From Streptomyces sp. NBC_01351 (GTDB lineage: Bacteria; Actinomycetota; Actinomycetes; Streptomycetales; Streptomycetaceae), in contig NZ_CP108356.1 of assembly GCF_036237315.1 (NCBI RefSeq), forward strand, positions 3,344,501-3,408,500: a stretch of 64,000 nucleotides of DNA, written 5' to 3'. Under the pieces are notes generated by a model. It saw only the letters and a program-made list of their open reading frames with translations. It was not told the origin of the DNA and searched no databases. Both the position numbers and the translations under genes were made by a program. Positions 53,429 through 63,906 of the stretch are shown one piece after another; the first letter of the stretch is position 1, and every line of letters starts with the position of its first letter.

Positions 53429-54475
53429 GTGATCACTTCGCCGCCACGAAGCACGCCGGACAGCGCAACGGAGCGCACCGGCCAGGACGCCTCCCCCACG
53501 CGTCCCGCCCACCGCCGGGGCCCCGACGCCTCGCCGTACGTCGACCTCACCCGCGCCGAATGGAGCGCGCTGCGCGAGCGGACCCCGTTGCCGCTGACCG
53601 CCGAAGAGGTGGAGCGCTTGCGCGGACTCGGTGACGTCATCGACCTCGACGAGGTCCGTGACGTGTACCTGCCGCTCTCCCGGCTCCTCAACCTCTACGT
53701 AGGGGCCACCAGCAACCTCCGCGGCACCCTGAACACCTTCCTCGGCGACGCGGGCAACGGCCACGGCGCCCAGCAGGGCACCCCCTTCGTCATAGGGGTC
53801 GCCGGTTCGGTCGCCGTCGGCAAGTCCACCGTGGCCCGTCTGCTCCAGGCCCTGCTCGCCCGCTGGCCCGAGCACCCGCGCGTGGAGCTGGTCACCACCG
53901 ACGGCTTCCTCTACCCGATGAAGGAGCTCCAGCGGCGCGGGCTCACCTCCCGCAAGGGCTTCCCCGAGTCCTACGACCGCCGCGCGCTCACCCGGTTCGT
54001 CGCCGACATCAAGGCCGGCAAGGACGAGGTGCGGGCCCCCGTCTACTCGCACCTGATCTACGACATCGTGCCGGGCGAGGAGCTCGTCGTACGCCGCCCG
54101 GACATCCTCATCGTCGAGGGCCTGAACGTCCTCCAGCCGGCCCTCCCCGGGACGGACGGCCGCACCCGCGTCGCGCTCGCCGACTACTTCGACTTCAGCG
54201 TGTACGTGGACGCGCGCCCCGAGGACATCGAGCGCTGGTACCTGGGCCGCTTCCGAAAGCTGCGCGAGACCGCCTTCCAGAACCCCTTCTCCTACTTCCG
54301 CAAGTACACGCAGGTCTCCGAGGAGGAGGCCATGGAGTACGCGCAGACGATGTGGCGGACCGTCAACAAGCCCAACCTGCTGGAGAACGTGGCGCCCACC
54401 CGCGGCCGGGCCACCCTCGTCGTCCGCAAGGGACCCGACCACAAGGTGCAGAAGCTGAGCCTGCGCAAGTTGTAG
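53429..54475 (+). CDS. coaA: Type I pantothenate kinase
   Basis: 348 residues, phosphorylates pantothenate in CoA synthesis. Walker [43 protein letters not shown] and [11 protein letters not shown] are type I CoaA landmarks. GTG start; about 37 residues of extension precede the fold. Divergent from paralogue 2. Confidence 0.95.
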   Translation: MITSPPRSTPDSATERTGQDASPTRPAHRRGPDASPYVDLTRAEWSALRERTPLPLTAEEVERLRGLGDVIDLDEVRDVYLPLSRLLNLYVGATSNLRGTLNTFLGDAGNGHGAQQGTPFVIGVAGSVAVGKSTVARLLQALLARWPEHPRVELVTTDGFLYPMKELQRRGLTSRKGFPESYDRRALTRFVADIKAGKDEVRAPVYSHLIYDIVPGEELVVRRPDILIVEGLNVLQPALPGTDGRTRVALADYFDFSVYVDARPEDIERWYLGRFRKLRETAFQNPFSYFRKYTQVSEEEAMEYAQTMWRTVNKPNLLENVAPTRGRATLVVRKGPDHKVQKLSLRKL

Positions 54476-54491
54476 TGGTTAGGGTGCGGGA

Positions 54492-55454
54492 ATGCTGCAT
54501 CTGCGGATGATCACCCCGCACCACCTCACGGAGCAGGTGGTGGAACTGATCGACCAGACGGTCGGAACCACCCACCTGGTCGTGCTGAACGGCGCCGCCC
54601 GGGACCCGAAGGGCGATCTCGTACTGTGCGACGTGGCCCGGGAGGCGGCCGACGAGCTGCTGCAGGAGATGCGCTCGCTCGGCATCGACAAGACCGGTTC
54701 GATCGCCGTCGAGAACATCGACCTGTCGATCTCCAAACGCGCCGACGACGCGGAGGAGGAGGCACCGGGCGAAGCCGCCGACGCGGTGGTCTGGGAACAG
54801 CTCGCCGAGTCGACGCACGAGGAATCCACCCTCACGATCACCTACGCCGTGTTCATGATCGTGGCGACGATGATCGCGGCCTGCGGTGTGGTCCTGGACA
54901 ACGCGATCCTGATCGTGGGCGCCATGGCGGTCGGCCCGGAGTTCGGCCCGCTCGCCGGCATCTGCACCGGCCTGGTGCAGCGCCGGCCGAGGCTCGCCGG
55001 GCGTTCGCTCATCGCGCTGGTGATCGGCTTCACGGCGGCGATCGTGGCCACCACCGTCTTCAGTCTGGTGATGGACGCGCTCGGCCTCTTCCAGGAGCAC
55101 ATGCTTGAGAACCCGCGGCCGAACACCAGCTTCATCTGGCAGCCCGACCCGTTCTCCTTCGTCGTGGCGCTGCTCGCCGGCGTGGCCGGCATGCTGTCGC
55201 TGACCTCGGCGAAGGCCGGTGCGCTGGTCGGCGTGGCGATCTCCGTCACCACCGTCCCGGCGGGCGCGAACGCCGCCGTGGCCCTCAGCTACGGCGATTT
55301 CGGCCAGATGTGGGGCTCGGGAGTCCAGTTGGCGCTCAACCTGGCCGGCATCATCCTGTCGGGCACGCTCACCCTGATCGCCTGGAAACTGCTGTGGCGC
55401 ACCCAGCAGAGCCGGATGATCCGGAAGCCGGGTGCGCCACGGGGCAAGCGGTAG
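54492..55454 (+). CDS. DUF389 membrane protein
   Basis: 320 residues. N-terminal ~100 residues are soluble (ferredoxin-like); then five or six TM helices, with signature ILIVGAMAVGPEFGPLAGIC and VGVAISVTTVPAGANAAVAL. DUF389 proteins are of unknown transport or channel function. It begins 16 bp after coaA and is probably cotranscribed. Confidence 0.9.
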   Translation: MLHLRMITPHHLTEQVVELIDQTVGTTHLVVLNGAARDPKGDLVLCDVAREAADELLQEMRSLGIDKTGSIAVENIDLSISKRADDAEEEAPGEAADAVVWEQLAESTHEESTLTITYAVFMIVATMIAACGVVLDNAILIVGAMAVGPEFGPLAGICTGLVQRRPRLAGRSLIALVIGFTAAIVATTVFSLVMDALGLFQEHMLENPRPNTSFIWQPDPFSFVVALLAGVAGMLSLTSAKAGALVGVAISVTTVPAGANAAVALSYGDFGQMWGSGVQLALNLAGIILSGTLTLIAWKLLWRTQQSRMIRKPGAPRGKR

Positions 55455-55469
55455 CCGCGCCCCAGCCGT

Positions 55470-56828
55470 CTAGCCGAGCGCCGACTTCACCACGTCCGCC
55501 AGCCGGCCCGCGACCGCGCGCGCCTGCTCGATGTCCGCGGCCTCGACCATCACCCGGACGAGCGGCTCGGTGCCGGAGGGACGCAGCAGCACCCGCCCGG
55601 TGCTGCCCAGCTCGCGCTCGGCGTCGGCCACCGCGGCGGCCAGTTCGGCCGAGGTCGTGACCCGGGACTTGTCCACGTCGGGGACGTTGATCAGCACCTG
55701 CGGCAGCCGCTCCATGACGCCGGCCAGCTCCGCCAGGGACTTGCCGGTGGCCGCGACCCGCGCCGCGAGCAGCAGGCCGGTCAGCGTGCCGTCGCCGGTC
55801 GTCGCGTGGTCGAGGATGATCACGTGGCCGGACTGCTCGCCGCCCAGCGCGTAGCCGTGCTCCTTCATGGCCTCCAGCACGTACCGGTCGCCGACCCCGG
55901 TCTGCACGACCTGGATGCCCTCGCCCTCCATGGCCAGCTTGAAGCCCAGGTTGGACATGACGGTGCCGACCACGGTGTTCTCGCGCAGCTGATCGGCCTC
56001 GCGCATGGCCAGCGCCAGCACCGCGAGGATCTGGTCGCCGTCGACCTCCGCGCCGTTGCCGTCCACGGCCAGGCAGCGGTCGGCGTCACCGTCGTGCGCG
56101 ATGCCGAAGTCGGCTCCGTGCTCGACGACGGCCGCCTTGAGCAGGCCGAGGTGGGTGGAGCCGCAGCCGTCGTTGATGTTCAGGCCGTCCGGCTCGGCGC
56201 CGATCGTGACGATCTCCGCGCCGGCCCGGGCGAAGGCCTCGGGCGAGACGTAGGAGGCCGCGCCGTGCGCCTCGTCCAGGACGACCTTCAGGCCGTCGAG
56301 GCGGTTGGGCAGCGCGCCGATCAGGTGGGCGACGTACTTCTCGAAGCCCTCGCTGTAGTCGGAGATCCGGCCGACGCCGGAGCCGGTGGGCCGGTCCCAG
56401 GGGGCGCCGGTGCGGTGCTCCTCGTAGGTCGACTCGATGCGGTCCTCCAGCTCGTCGGCGAGCTTGTGCCCGCCGCGCGCGAAGAACTTGATGCCGTTGT
56501 CGGGCATGGCGTTGTGGCTGGCCGAGAGCATCACGCCGAGGTCGGCACCCAGCGCACCGGTGAGATACGCCACCGCCGGGGTGGGCAGCACACCGACGCG
56601 CAGGACGTCCACGCCCGCGCTCGCGAGGCCGGCGACGACCGCGGCCTCCAGGAATTCGCCCGAGGCACGGGGATCACGGCCGACCACCGCGGTCGCCCGA
56701 TGGCCGGCGAAGGTGCCCGCCTCGGCCAGTACGTGCGCAGCCGCGACGGAGAGACCGAGCGCGAGCTCAGCCGTCAGATCCGCGTTGGCAACGCCTCGTA
56801 CACCGTCCGTCCCGAAGAGTCGTCCCAC
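55470..56828 (-). CDS. glmM: Phosphoglucosamine mutase
   Basis: 452 residues, converts glucosamine-6-phosphate to glucosamine-1-phosphate. Begins [20 protein letters not shown]; active phosphoserine in [18 protein letters not shown]; metal motif [14 protein letters not shown]; sugar motif GGEQSGHVI; phosphate-binding [17 protein letters not shown] start after GGGAGGAC. Works directly after GlmS. Confidence 0.97.
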   Translation of the reverse strand: MGRLFGTDGVRGVANADLTAELALGLSVAAAHVLAEAGTFAGHRATAVVGRDPRASGEFLEAAVVAGLASAGVDVLRVGVLPTPAVAYLTGALGADLGVMLSASHNAMPDNGIKFFARGGHKLADELEDRIESTYEEHRTGAPWDRPTGSGVGRISDYSEGFEKYVAHLIGALPNRLDGLKVVLDEAHGAASYVSPEAFARAGAEIVTIGAEPDGLNINDGCGSTHLGLLKAAVVEHGADFGIAHDGDADRCLAVDGNGAEVDGDQILAVLALAMREADQLRENTVVGTVMSNLGFKLAMEGEGIQVVQTGVGDRYVLEAMKEHGYALGGEQSGHVIILDHATTGDGTLTGLLLAARVAATGKSLAELAGVMERLPQVLINVPDVDKSRVTTSAELAAAVADAERELGSTGRVLLRPSGTEPLVRVMVEAADIEQARAVAGRLADVVKSALG

Positions 56829-56895
56829 TGTTGTCCTCCCGAGTTGCGCTTCGCATGTGACCGCATGTGACAGGTATTTGCCGCTTGTGGCGGTA

Positions 56896-56943
56896 AACGA
56901 ACCGCCCCGACAGCACGGAGAGTGCTGCCGGGGCGGTTTCGTT
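56896..56943 (-). terminator. Terminator after rpsI
   Basis: An imperfect ~20-bp stem rich in GC (CCGCCCCG / CGGGGCGG core) with loop GGAGA, 20 bp after the rpsI stop; separates rpsI from glmM. Confidence 0.8.
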
Positions 56944-56962
56944 GCAGAACAGCAGGCGCAGA

Positions 56963-57484
56963 TTAACGCTTGCTGTACTGCGGAGCCTTACGGGCCTTCT
57001 TGAGACCGGCCTTCTTGCGCTCGACCGCACGGTCGTCGCGGGAAAGGAAGCCGGCCTTCTTCAGCGCCGGGCGGTTGTTGTCCACGTCCGCCTCGTTCAG
57101 CGCACGGGCCACGCCGAGGCGCAGGGCGCCGGCCTGGCCGGAAACGCCGCCACCCGAGATGCGGGCGATGACGTCGTAGCGGTTGTCCAGCTCAAGGAGC
57201 TTGAACGGCTCGTTGACTTCCTGCTGGTGCACCTTGTTGGGGAAGTAGTCCTCAAGGGTGCGACCGTTGATCTTCCACTTGCCGGTGCCCGGAACGATCC
57301 GGACGCGGGCGATGGCGTTCTTGCGACGGCCCAGGCCGGCGGCCGGCTGGGGGTCGCCGAAGCGACCGGCAAGGGACTCGGAGGTGTAGTCGCCCTCGGG
57401 GGCAACCTCAGACTCGCTGGTGTACTCCTCGACGTTGCCCTCGAACTCGTCGACGGGGGTCGTCTCGGCGGTGGTCTCGGCCAC
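56963..57484 (-). CDS. rpsI: 30S ribosomal protein S9
   Basis: 173 residues. The S9 core begins [20 protein letters not shown] and ends with the [12 protein letters not shown] tail that reaches the ribosomal P-site tRNA. A ~45-residue acidic N-terminal extension ([20 protein letters not shown]) is typical of actinobacteria. GTG start. Cotranscribed after rplM, 42 bp gap. Confidence 0.97.
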   Translation of the reverse strand: MAETTAETTPVDEFEGNVEEYTSESEVAPEGDYTSESLAGRFGDPQPAAGLGRRKNAIARVRIVPGTGKWKINGRTLEDYFPNKVHQQEVNEPFKLLELDNRYDVIARISGGGVSGQAGALRLGVARALNEADVDNNRPALKKAGFLSRDDRAVERKKAGLKKARKAPQYSKR

Positions 57485-57526
57485 GATGCTCCTCAGAATT
57501 TTCTACGTCTTAGGGGGTGGCCGGAA

Positions 57527-57970
57527 CTACTGCGCGACCTGGGTGATCTCGAACGGCACCGGCTGCTGGGCAGCGTGGGGGTGCTGGTCGCCCGAGTAGA
57601 CCTTCAGCTTCGAGAGCATCTGACGGCCCAGGGTGTTCTTGGGGAGCATGCCCTTGATGGCCTTCTCGACGGCCTTCTCCGGGTTGTTCGCCAGGAGGTC
57701 GTCGTAGCGCACGGAGCGCAGACCGCCCGGGAAGCCAGAGTGGCGGTAGGCCATCTTCTGGGTCGCCTTGTTGCCGGACAGGTGAACCTTGTCGGCGTTG
57801 ACGATGATGACGAAGTCGCCCATGTCCATGTGGGGGGCGTAAGTCGGCTTGTGCTTACCCCGCAGGAGGGCAGCGGCCTGGGTCGCCAGACGGCCGAGGA
57901 CAACGTCCTGGGCGTCGATGACGAGCCACTGGCGCGAGATGTCGCCGGGCTTGGGGCTGAACGTACGCAC
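57527..57970 (-). CDS. rplM: 50S ribosomal protein L13
   Basis: 147 residues. [40 protein letters not shown] and [20 protein letters not shown] are L13 motifs. GTG start. First gene of the rplM-rpsI operon with the promoter inside the preceding gene's 3' end. Confidence 0.97.
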   Translation of the reverse strand: MRTFSPKPGDISRQWLVIDAQDVVLGRLATQAAALLRGKHKPTYAPHMDMGDFVIIVNADKVHLSGNKATQKMAYRHSGFPGGLRSVRYDDLLANNPEKAVEKAIKGMLPKNTLGRQMLSKLKVYSGDQHPHAAQQPVPFEITQVAQ

Positions 57971-58171
57971 GCGTATGCCTTCGCTTCTTCAGTGGTGGTA
58001 TCCCCTAGGGCGCAAGCCCGGCGGGGAAGGTCCTGACAGGGTCACCACGGACGATCACGACAGCCCTCATTCACAACGGAGACGCAACCCGTGTGAACTG
58101 CTGGTCATCGGTCCGGTGGACCGGCGCAAGGCCCTTTCACGTGAGAATGAGAAAGCCAATACGCATAACAA
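57971..58171 (-). promoter_or_regulatory. 5' leader of the rplM-rpsI mRNA
   Basis: About 200 nt between the predicted promoter and the rplM start. L13 operons of several bacteria carry an autoregulatory leader; I cannot confirm such a structure here by eye. Confidence 0.3.
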
Positions 58172-58177
58172 ACCAGC

Positions 58178-58207
58178 AGGATACCCAAGCAGACCCAAAC
58201 GGGTCAA
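58178..58207 (-). promoter_or_regulatory. Predicted rplM-rpsI promoter
   Basis: On the minus strand TTGACC, an 18-bp spacer, TATCCT: a housekeeping-type promoter. Its -35 box contains the TGA stop of the upstream GT87 gene. Confidence 0.65.
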
Positions 58208-59490
58208 AACGCGGTCCGCGATGCCGATTCTGCTGACGTCGCGGCGCACTCCGGTTCGGTCCTGGGTGGGGACCCCGCAGTTGTTACAGGGTCCAGAGTA
58301 ACCCGCCCGGAGCGCAGCGCACGCCACACCAGCAGAATCGCGAGCCCGCACAGGGTCGCGCAGTCCTTGAAGGCACGCCGCTTGTGGGCCAGCTCCGAGG
58401 GCCACGGGATCAGGGCCATCTGAGGCGTCAGCGCCAGCCAGAACCAGGGCGAGCGGGGCATCGAGCCCTCCCGCACCGCCGAGGCCAGCAGCAGCGGCAG
58501 CACCACCAGCAGGTAGTGGTCGAAGGAGGGACGGGAGACCAGGAATGCGGCGAGCATCACCATGCAGGCCGTCTCCACCAGCCGCAGCTCGCCCCCGTCG
58601 GCATCGTCCGTACGCCGCCACCGCGTCCAGGCCGCCCACAGGGCCGCCCCGGCCCCCGCGAAGGCCACCAGCACGGCCACCGGCTCGGGGACCCCCAGCC
58701 TCGGCAGCACCGCGATCGGCGAGGCGTCCCAGGGCAGCGCGTAGGAGTCCTGCCCCTGGAACAGGAACGGCAGCGTCTTGGTGAAGAACAGCGAAGGCTG
58801 CGGCATCAGCAGCGCCCCCGCCAGCGAGGCGCCCAGCGGCACCAGCACGGCCGCCGCCAGCCCCCGCCACTGCCGGGCGACGAGGAACAGCACCCCGATC
58901 GGCACCAGCATCGGCTTGCACGCGATGGCCAGCCCGACCACCAGCCCGGCCGCCCCCCACGCGCGCCGCCGCGCCAGCAGCAGCGCCACCGGCAGGGCGG
59001 CCGCCGAGATGGCCGTCCAGTTGCCGATCAGCACGAGGTTCACGTACGGCTTGTAGGCCAGCGCGAGGACGGCGAAGCCGACGACCGCGAACCGCGAGCG
59101 CAGCGGCACCGAGAACAGCCTCAGCGCGGCCAGCCACCCGATGCCCAGCAGCCCCGACATCCCGACCGGCAGCACCCACCGCAGCACCGTCTGCGGCAGC
59201 AGCGCCTCGGGGACCGCCATGAGCACGGCGCTGGGGAGGTAGAGGAACCGCTTGTCCTCGTACGGGGACCCGCCCGCCAGCAGCGTCTCGGCCGCCTTCA
59301 CCACGAAGGCGTTGTCCGAGCCCCAGTTCGCCCGCAGGCTCGTGGAGACGCAGATCCCGAGCACCACCGCGAGGGAGGCGAGCTGCCAGGGCCGGGAGGC
59401 CGGCCGCAGCAGCCAGTCGACCAGCCGGTTCCCTGACGTACGCACGTGGGTGTCCCACTTCATCAGCCAGATCCCAGGCCGCAACCCCAC
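58204..59490 (-). CDS. GT87-family (DUF2029) polyprenol-phosphate mannosyltransferase-like protein
   Basis: 428 residues with about ten membrane helices. Landmarks: GSDNAFVVKAAETLLAGGSP with the acidic residue of GT-C catalysis, DKRFLYLPSAVLMAV, AIACKPMLVPIGVLFLVARQ, PSFDHYLLVVLPLLLASAV. GT87 enzymes use polyprenyl-phosphate mannose to modify lipoglycans in actinobacteria. GTG start; an ATG nine codons later is possible. The stop codon is part of the -35 box of rplM. Confidence 0.8.
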   Translation of the reverse strand: MGLRPGIWLMKWDTHVRTSGNRLVDWLLRPASRPWQLASLAVVLGICVSTSLRANWGSDNAFVVKAAETLLAGGSPYEDKRFLYLPSAVLMAVPEALLPQTVLRWVLPVGMSGLLGIGWLAALRLFSVPLRSRFAVVGFAVLALAYKPYVNLVLIGNWTAISAAALPVALLLARRRAWGAAGLVVGLAIACKPMLVPIGVLFLVARQWRGLAAAVLVPLGASLAGALLMPQPSLFFTKTLPFLFQGQDSYALPWDASPIAVLPRLGVPEPVAVLVAFAGAGAALWAAWTRWRRTDDADGGELRLVETACMVMLAAFLVSRPSFDHYLLVVLPLLLASAVREGSMPRSPWFWLALTPQMALIPWPSELAHKRRAFKDCATLCGLAILLVWRALRSGRVTLDPVTTAGSPPRTEPECAATSAESASRTAF

Positions 59491-59503
59491 GGTGCTCTCC
59501 CCT

Positions 59504-59583
59504 AGCGCTTGCGCTCGACTCGACGTTCGTCCCGGACGGGCTCAGCGGCGGCGCTCGACGCGCCGCTCGTCCCAGACGGGTTC
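59504..59583 (-). repeat. 40-bp tandem duplication of the ABC-F gene 3' end
   Basis: Two 40-bp units (59544-59583 and 59504-59543). The first encodes EPVWDERRVERRR and its frameshift creates the TGA; the second, in a shifted frame, encodes EPVRDERRVERKR then TAG. The older gene end is therefore a fossil outside the current reading frame. Confidence 0.8.
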
Positions 59584-61161
59584 CTGAGTCTCTCGCACGA
59601 CCCCGTCCGAACCGAAGACCAGGTACCGGTCGAATGTGCGGGCGAACCACCGGTCGTGCGTGACGCACAGCACAGTGCCCTCGTAGGACTCCAGGCCCTC
59701 CTGGAGGGCCTCCGCCGACTCCAGGTCCAGGTTGTCCGTCGGCTCGTCCAGCAGCAGCGCCGTGGTCCCGGCCAGCTCCAGGAGCAGAATCTGGAACCGC
59801 GCCTGCTGACCGCCCGAGAGCCGGTCGAACAGCTGGTCGCCCTGCCGCTCCAGCTCGTAGCGGCGCAGCACGCCCATCGCCGCGCCCAGCGGCTTGGCGG
59901 CCTCCGTCCACAGGATGTCGACGAGGGTGCGCCCGAAGAGCTCCGGGTGGGCGTGGGTCTGCGCGAAGTGCCCGGGGACCACCCGGGCGCCCAGCTTCCA
60001 CGTGCCCGTGTGCTTGACGTCCTCGCCGGCCAGCATCCGCAGGAAGTGCGACTTCCCGGAGCCGTTCGAGCCCAGTACGGCCACCCGCTCGCCGTAGAAG
60101 ACCTCCAGCGAGAAGGGCTTCATCAGCCCCGTGAGCTCCAGGTTCTCCACGGTCAGCGCGCGCACGCCGGTGCGCCCGCCCTTCAGCCGCATCCTGATGT
60201 CCTGCTCGCGAGGCGGCTCCGGCGGCGGGCCGGCCTCCTCGAACTTCTGGAAGCGGGTCTGCATCGCCCGGTAGCGCGAGGCCATGTCGGGGCTGGAAGC
60301 GGCCTGGCCTCGCAGCCGCAGCACCAGGGCCTTCAGCCGGGCGTGCTCCTCGTCCCAGCGCCGCTTGAGCTCCTCGAAGCGCGCGAAGCGCTCCTTGCGG
60401 GCGTCGTGGTAGGTGTCGAAGCCCCCGCCGTGCACCCACACGTCGCTGCCCGTCGGGCTCGCCTCAAGACTGATGATCTTCTGGGCCGCCTGGGTGAGCA
60501 GTTCCCGGTCGTGGGAGACGAACAGCACGGTCTTGCGGGTGGCCTTCAGCTGCTCCTCCAGCCACCGCTTGCCCGGGACGTCGAGGTAGTTGTCCGGCTC
60601 GTCGAGCAGCAGCACCTCGTCCGGCCCGCGCAGCAGCGCCTCCAGCACGAGCCGCTTCTGCTCACCGCCCGACAGCGTGCGCACCTCGCGGAACTGCGCG
60701 CTGTCGTACGGGATCGCCAGCGCGGCCATCGTGCAGACGTCCCACAGGGTCTCCGCCTCGTAGCCCTGGACGTCGGCCCAGTCGCTGAGCGCCTGCGCGT
60801 AGGCCATCTGGGCGGCCTCGTCGTCCACCGTGAGGATCAGCTGCTCGGCCTTGTCCACGGCCTTCGCGGCGTCCCGGATCCGCGGCTGGGACACCGACAC
60901 CAGCAGGTCGCGCACGGTCGTCTCGTCGCGTACGGAGCCCACGAACTGCGACATCACGCCGAGCCCGCCGCTCACGGTGACCCCACCGCCGTGCGGCTGG
61001 AGCTCACCGGAAATCATCTTCAGCAGGGTGGTCTTGCCGGCCCCGTTCGCCCCCACGAGGGCGACCACCGACCCCTCCCCCACGCGGAAGGAGACGTCGG
61101 GGAGCAGTACCCGCCCGTCGGGAAGGTAGTACTCCAGGTGGCTGGCTTCGAGATGTCCCAT
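59542..61161 (-). CDS. ABC-F ATPase
   Basis: 539 residues, two ABC domains and no membrane part. First: Walker A GANGAGKTTLL, signature RTLSGGEQKRLVLE, Walker B LLLDEPDNYLD. Second: GSNGSGKSHFLR, LSGGQQARFQILL, LLLDEPTDNLD. A charged linker (FARFEELKRRWDEEHARLKA) joins them. ABC-F proteins act on stalled ribosomes or give antibiotic protection. ATG chosen; an ATG three codons upstream also fits. Confidence 0.92.
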   Translation of the reverse strand: MGHLEASHLEYYLPDGRVLLPDVSFRVGEGSVVALVGANGAGKTTLLKMISGELQPHGGGVTVSGGLGVMSQFVGSVRDETTVRDLLVSVSQPRIRDAAKAVDKAEQLILTVDDEAAQMAYAQALSDWADVQGYEAETLWDVCTMAALAIPYDSAQFREVRTLSGGEQKRLVLEALLRGPDEVLLLDEPDNYLDVPGKRWLEEQLKATRKTVLFVSHDRELLTQAAQKIISLEASPTGSDVWVHGGGFDTYHDARKERFARFEELKRRWDEEHARLKALVLRLRGQAASSPDMASRYRAMQTRFQKFEEAGPPPEPPREQDIRMRLKGGRTGVRALTVENLELTGLMKPFSLEVFYGERVAVLGSNGSGKSHFLRMLAGEDVKHTGTWKLGARVVPGHFAQTHAHPELFGRTLVDILWTEAAKPLGAAMGVLRRYELERQGDQLFDRLSGGQQARFQILLLELAGTTALLLDEPTDNLDLESAEALQEGLESYEGTVLCVTHDRWFARTFDRYLVFGSDGVVRETQEPVWDERRVERRR

Positions 61162-61203
61162 GCCGGGCATTGTCCCGGTCCGGCGGCGATCCACCCAATC
61201 TGA

Positions 61204-62055
61204 TTAGCAGCAGCCGGCGCCCGGCAGGGTCCGCATGTTCCGTGCTTCCTTGCTGCGGGCCGCCAGCAGCTCGTCCGCCGGATAGCCGACCTCCTCCAGC
61301 GTCAGCCCGTGCGGCTTGACCACGTGCACCGAGGAGTCCCGTACCGCCGCGGCCAGCACCTGCCCCGGCCACTCCACCGACCGGTGCCCGTCGCCGACGT
61401 GCAGCAGTGCGCCCACCAGGGAGCGGACCATGTTGTGGCAGAAGGCGTCGGCGCGGACGGTCGCGGTGATGATCCCGTCCTCGGCCCGCTCCCAGCTGAG
61501 CTGCTGGAGGGTACGGATCGTCGTCGCGCCCTCGCGCTTCTTGCAGTACGCGGCGAAGTCGTGCTCGCCGAGCAGCGGGGCGGCGGCCTCGTTCATGGCG
61601 TCCACGTCGAGGGGCCACTGGTGCCACAGGACGTGGCCGCGGCGCAGCGGGTCGACCCCGCCCTGGTGGTCGCCGACGCGGTAGGCGTAGCGGCGCCAGA
61701 TGGCCGAGAAGCGCGCGTTGAAGCCCTCGGGGGCCTCGGCGACCTTCCACACGCGGATGTCGTGCGGCAGCCGGCCGGCGAGGCGGCGCAGCAGCTTGTC
61801 GTGGTGCTCGGCCCACACCTCCTCGGCCAGGTCGAACTGCGCGACCTGCCCACGGGCGTGCACCCCGGCGTCGGTCCGCCCGGCCACGGTCAGCTCGACG
61901 GGCTCCTTGAGCCGCATCACGGTCTGCAGGGCGCTCTCCAGCTCGCCCTGCACGGTCCGCAGCACGCGCTGCTTCGCCCAGCCGGAGAAGTCCTTGCCGT
62001 CGTAGCTCAGGTCCAGCCGCACCCGGACGTGCCCGGGCTCCACCTCGTCACTCAC
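61204..62055 (-). CDS. truA: tRNA pseudouridine synthase A
   Basis: 283 residues, makes pseudouridine at tRNA 38-40. Catalytic Asp in [59 protein letters not shown] Cys-Cys C-terminus (LPGAGCC) is odd. GTG start. Ends 42 bp before the ABC-F start. Confidence 0.95.
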   Translation of the reverse strand: MSDEVEPGHVRVRLDLSYDGKDFSGWAKQRVLRTVQGELESALQTVMRLKEPVELTVAGRTDAGVHARGQVAQFDLAEEVWAEHHDKLLRRLAGRLPHDIRVWKVAEAPEGFNARFSAIWRRYAYRVGDHQGGVDPLRRGHVLWHQWPLDVDAMNEAAAPLLGEHDFAAYCKKREGATTIRTLQQLSWERAEDGIITATVRADAFCHNMVRSLVGALLHVGDGHRSVEWPGQVLAAAVRDSSVHVVKPHGLTLEEVGYPADELLAARSKEARNMRTLPGAGCC

Positions 62056-62099
62056 GTGACCGATCCTCTCAGAAGCTCACGGATGAGCTCACACATGCA

Positions 62100-62134
62100 G
62101 AACGGGCCCGCCCCGGGAAGGGGCGGGCCCGTTC
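62100..62134. terminator. Terminator between rplQ and truA
   Basis: GAACGGGCCCGCCCC / GGGGCGGGCCCGTTC, 15-bp perfect stem with GGGAA loop, 31 bp past the rplQ stop. Confidence 0.9.
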
Positions 62135-62164
62135 AGAGCCGTTCAGCGTGATCCCGAAGGGGGA

Positions 62165-62629
62165 TCAGGCCTCCTTGGTCTCCTCGGCGGCGGGAGCCTC
62201 GGTGGCCTCCGCCTCCTTCACGGCGCGCTTGGTGGCGGCCTCGGCCTCACCAGTGGCCTGCTGGGCGACCGTAAGGGCCTCGACCAGCTCGATCACGGCC
62301 ATCGGGGCGTTGTCGCCACGACGGTTGCCGATCTTGGTGATGCGCGTGTAACCACCGGGGCGGTTCTCGTAGCGCGGGGCGATCTCGGTGAACAGCGTGT
62401 GCACGATGCTCTTGTCCGTGATCGTCTGCAGCACCAGGCGACGGTTGTGGATGTCGCCCTTCTTGGCCTTGGTCACCAGACGCTCGGCGTAGGGACGCAG
62501 GCGACGGGCCTTGGCCTCGGTGGTGGTGATGCGGCCGTGCTCGAAGAGCGCCTTCGCGAGGTTCGCGAGGAGGTGCTTCTCGTGCGCGGCGGAGCCGCCC
62601 AGGCGGGCACCCTTTGCGGGACGCGGCAT
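62165..62629 (-). CDS. rplQ: 50S ribosomal protein L17
   Basis: 154 residues. [40 protein letters not shown] and [20 protein letters not shown] are L17 motifs; a Glu/Ala-rich tail of about 35 residues is lineage-typical. Downstream of rpoA. Confidence 0.97.
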   Translation of the reverse strand: MPRPAKGARLGGSAAHEKHLLANLAKALFEHGRITTTEAKARRLRPYAERLVTKAKKGDIHNRRLVLQTITDKSIVHTLFTEIAPRYENRPGGYTRITKIGNRRGDNAPMAVIELVEALTVAQQATGEAEAATKRAVKEAEATEAPAAEETKEA

Positions 62630-62733
62630 TGTTACTCCTTCAAATCTGCACCGGCCGTGTCAGGTACCGGAGTCAGTTCCCTCAGGCGGTCGCGAGAGGG
62701 GGTGTGGGGGGCGTGAGCCCCCCACAAGCTTTT

Positions 62734-63756
62734 CTAGTACTGCTCGGTCTCGACGAAACCGGCGTCCGCGTCGTCCTCGGCACCGAAGGCGTCCGCGGCA
62801 GCGGTCGGGTCGAATCCGGGCGGGCTGTCCTTGAGGGCCAGGCCCATGCCGGCCAGCTTCGCCTTGACCTCGTCGATCGACTTCGCACCGAAGTTGCGGA
62901 TGTCGAGCAGGTCGGCCTCGGAGCGGGCGACGAGCTCACCCACGGAGTGGATGCCCTCGCGCTTGAGGCAGTTGTACGACCGAACGGTGAGCTCGAGCTC
63001 CTCGATCGGCAGCGCCAGATCGGCGGCCAGGGCGGCGTCCGTCGGCGACGGGCCCATGTCGATGCCCTCGGCGTCGATGTTGAGCTCGCGGGCCAGACCG
63101 AACAGCTCGACCAGGGTCTTGCCGGCGGACGCCATGGCGTCACGCGGGCGCATGGCCTGCTTGGTCTCGACGTCGACGATCAGCTTGTCGAAGTCGGTGC
63201 GCTGCTCGACTCGGGTCGCCTCGACCTTGTAGGTGACCTTGAGGACCGGGCTGTAGATGGAGTCGATCGGGATACGACCGATCTCCTGGCCCAGCTGCTT
63301 GTTCTGGACGGCGGAGACGTAGCCGCGACCGCGCTCGACGGTCAGCTCCATCTCCAGCTTGCCCTTGCCGTTGAGCGTGGCGAGGACCAGGTCCGGGTTG
63401 TGCACCTCGACACCGGCCGGGGGCGCGATGTCGGCAGCGGTGACCAGGCCGGGACCCTGCTTGCGCAGGTACATCACGACCGGCTCGTCGTGCTCCGAGG
63501 AGACGACCAGCTGCTTGATGTTGAGGATGATGTCGGTGACGTCTTCCTTGACGCCCGGCACGGTGGTGAACTCGTGCAGGACGCCGTCCACGCGGATGCT
63601 GGTGACAGCGGCACCCGGGATCGAGGACAGGAGCGTACGGCGCAGGGAGTTACCGAGGGTGTAGCCGAAGCCCGGCTCCAGCGGCTCGATCACGAACCGC
63701 GAGCGGTACTCGTCGACGACCTCTTCGGTCAGCGAAGGACGCTGAGCGATAAGCAT
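62734..63756 (-). CDS. rpoA: RNA polymerase alpha subunit
   Basis: 340 residues. alpha-[23 protein letters not shown], the dimerisation core; alpha-[23 protein letters not shown] and [20 protein letters not shown] for UP-element and activator contact. ATG start. Confidence 0.98.
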   Translation of the reverse strand: MLIAQRPSLTEEVVDEYRSRFVIEPLEPGFGYTLGNSLRRTLLSSIPGAAVTSIRVDGVLHEFTTVPGVKEDVTDIILNIKQLVVSSEHDEPVVMYLRKQGPGLVTAADIAPPAGVEVHNPDLVLATLNGKGKLEMELTVERGRGYVSAVQNKQLGQEIGRIPIDSIYSPVLKVTYKVEATRVEQRTDFDKLIVDVETKQAMRPRDAMASAGKTLVELFGLARELNIDAEGIDMGPSPTDAALAADLALPIEELELTVRSYNCLKREGIHSVGELVARSEADLLDIRNFGAKSIDEVKAKLAGMGLALKDSPPGFDPTAAADAFGAEDDADAGFVETEQY

Positions 63757-63806
63757 GTCTGTGTTCCTTCATTCGTGGACGCCCACTATTTGACGCCCGA
63801 CGGGAC

Positions 63807-63873
63807 GCCGTACCGGAGTACGGCTACTGCAAGGGTACGGGCGGCACGGCCCCCGAAGGGGTCGTACCGCCCG
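63807..63873 (-). other. Two hairpins between rpsK and rpoA
   Basis: GCCGTAC-cgga-GTACGGC (63807-63824) and a longer stem with outer arms CGGGCGG / CCGCCCG and inner GGCCCC-type pairs around CGAA (63838-63873) occupy the 150-bp gap ahead of rpoA. They could modulate readthrough from the S11 gene into rpoA. Confidence 0.55.
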
Positions 63874-63906
63874 GACACTCAAGAACGCACAGGTGCGTCC
63901 GCTGCG

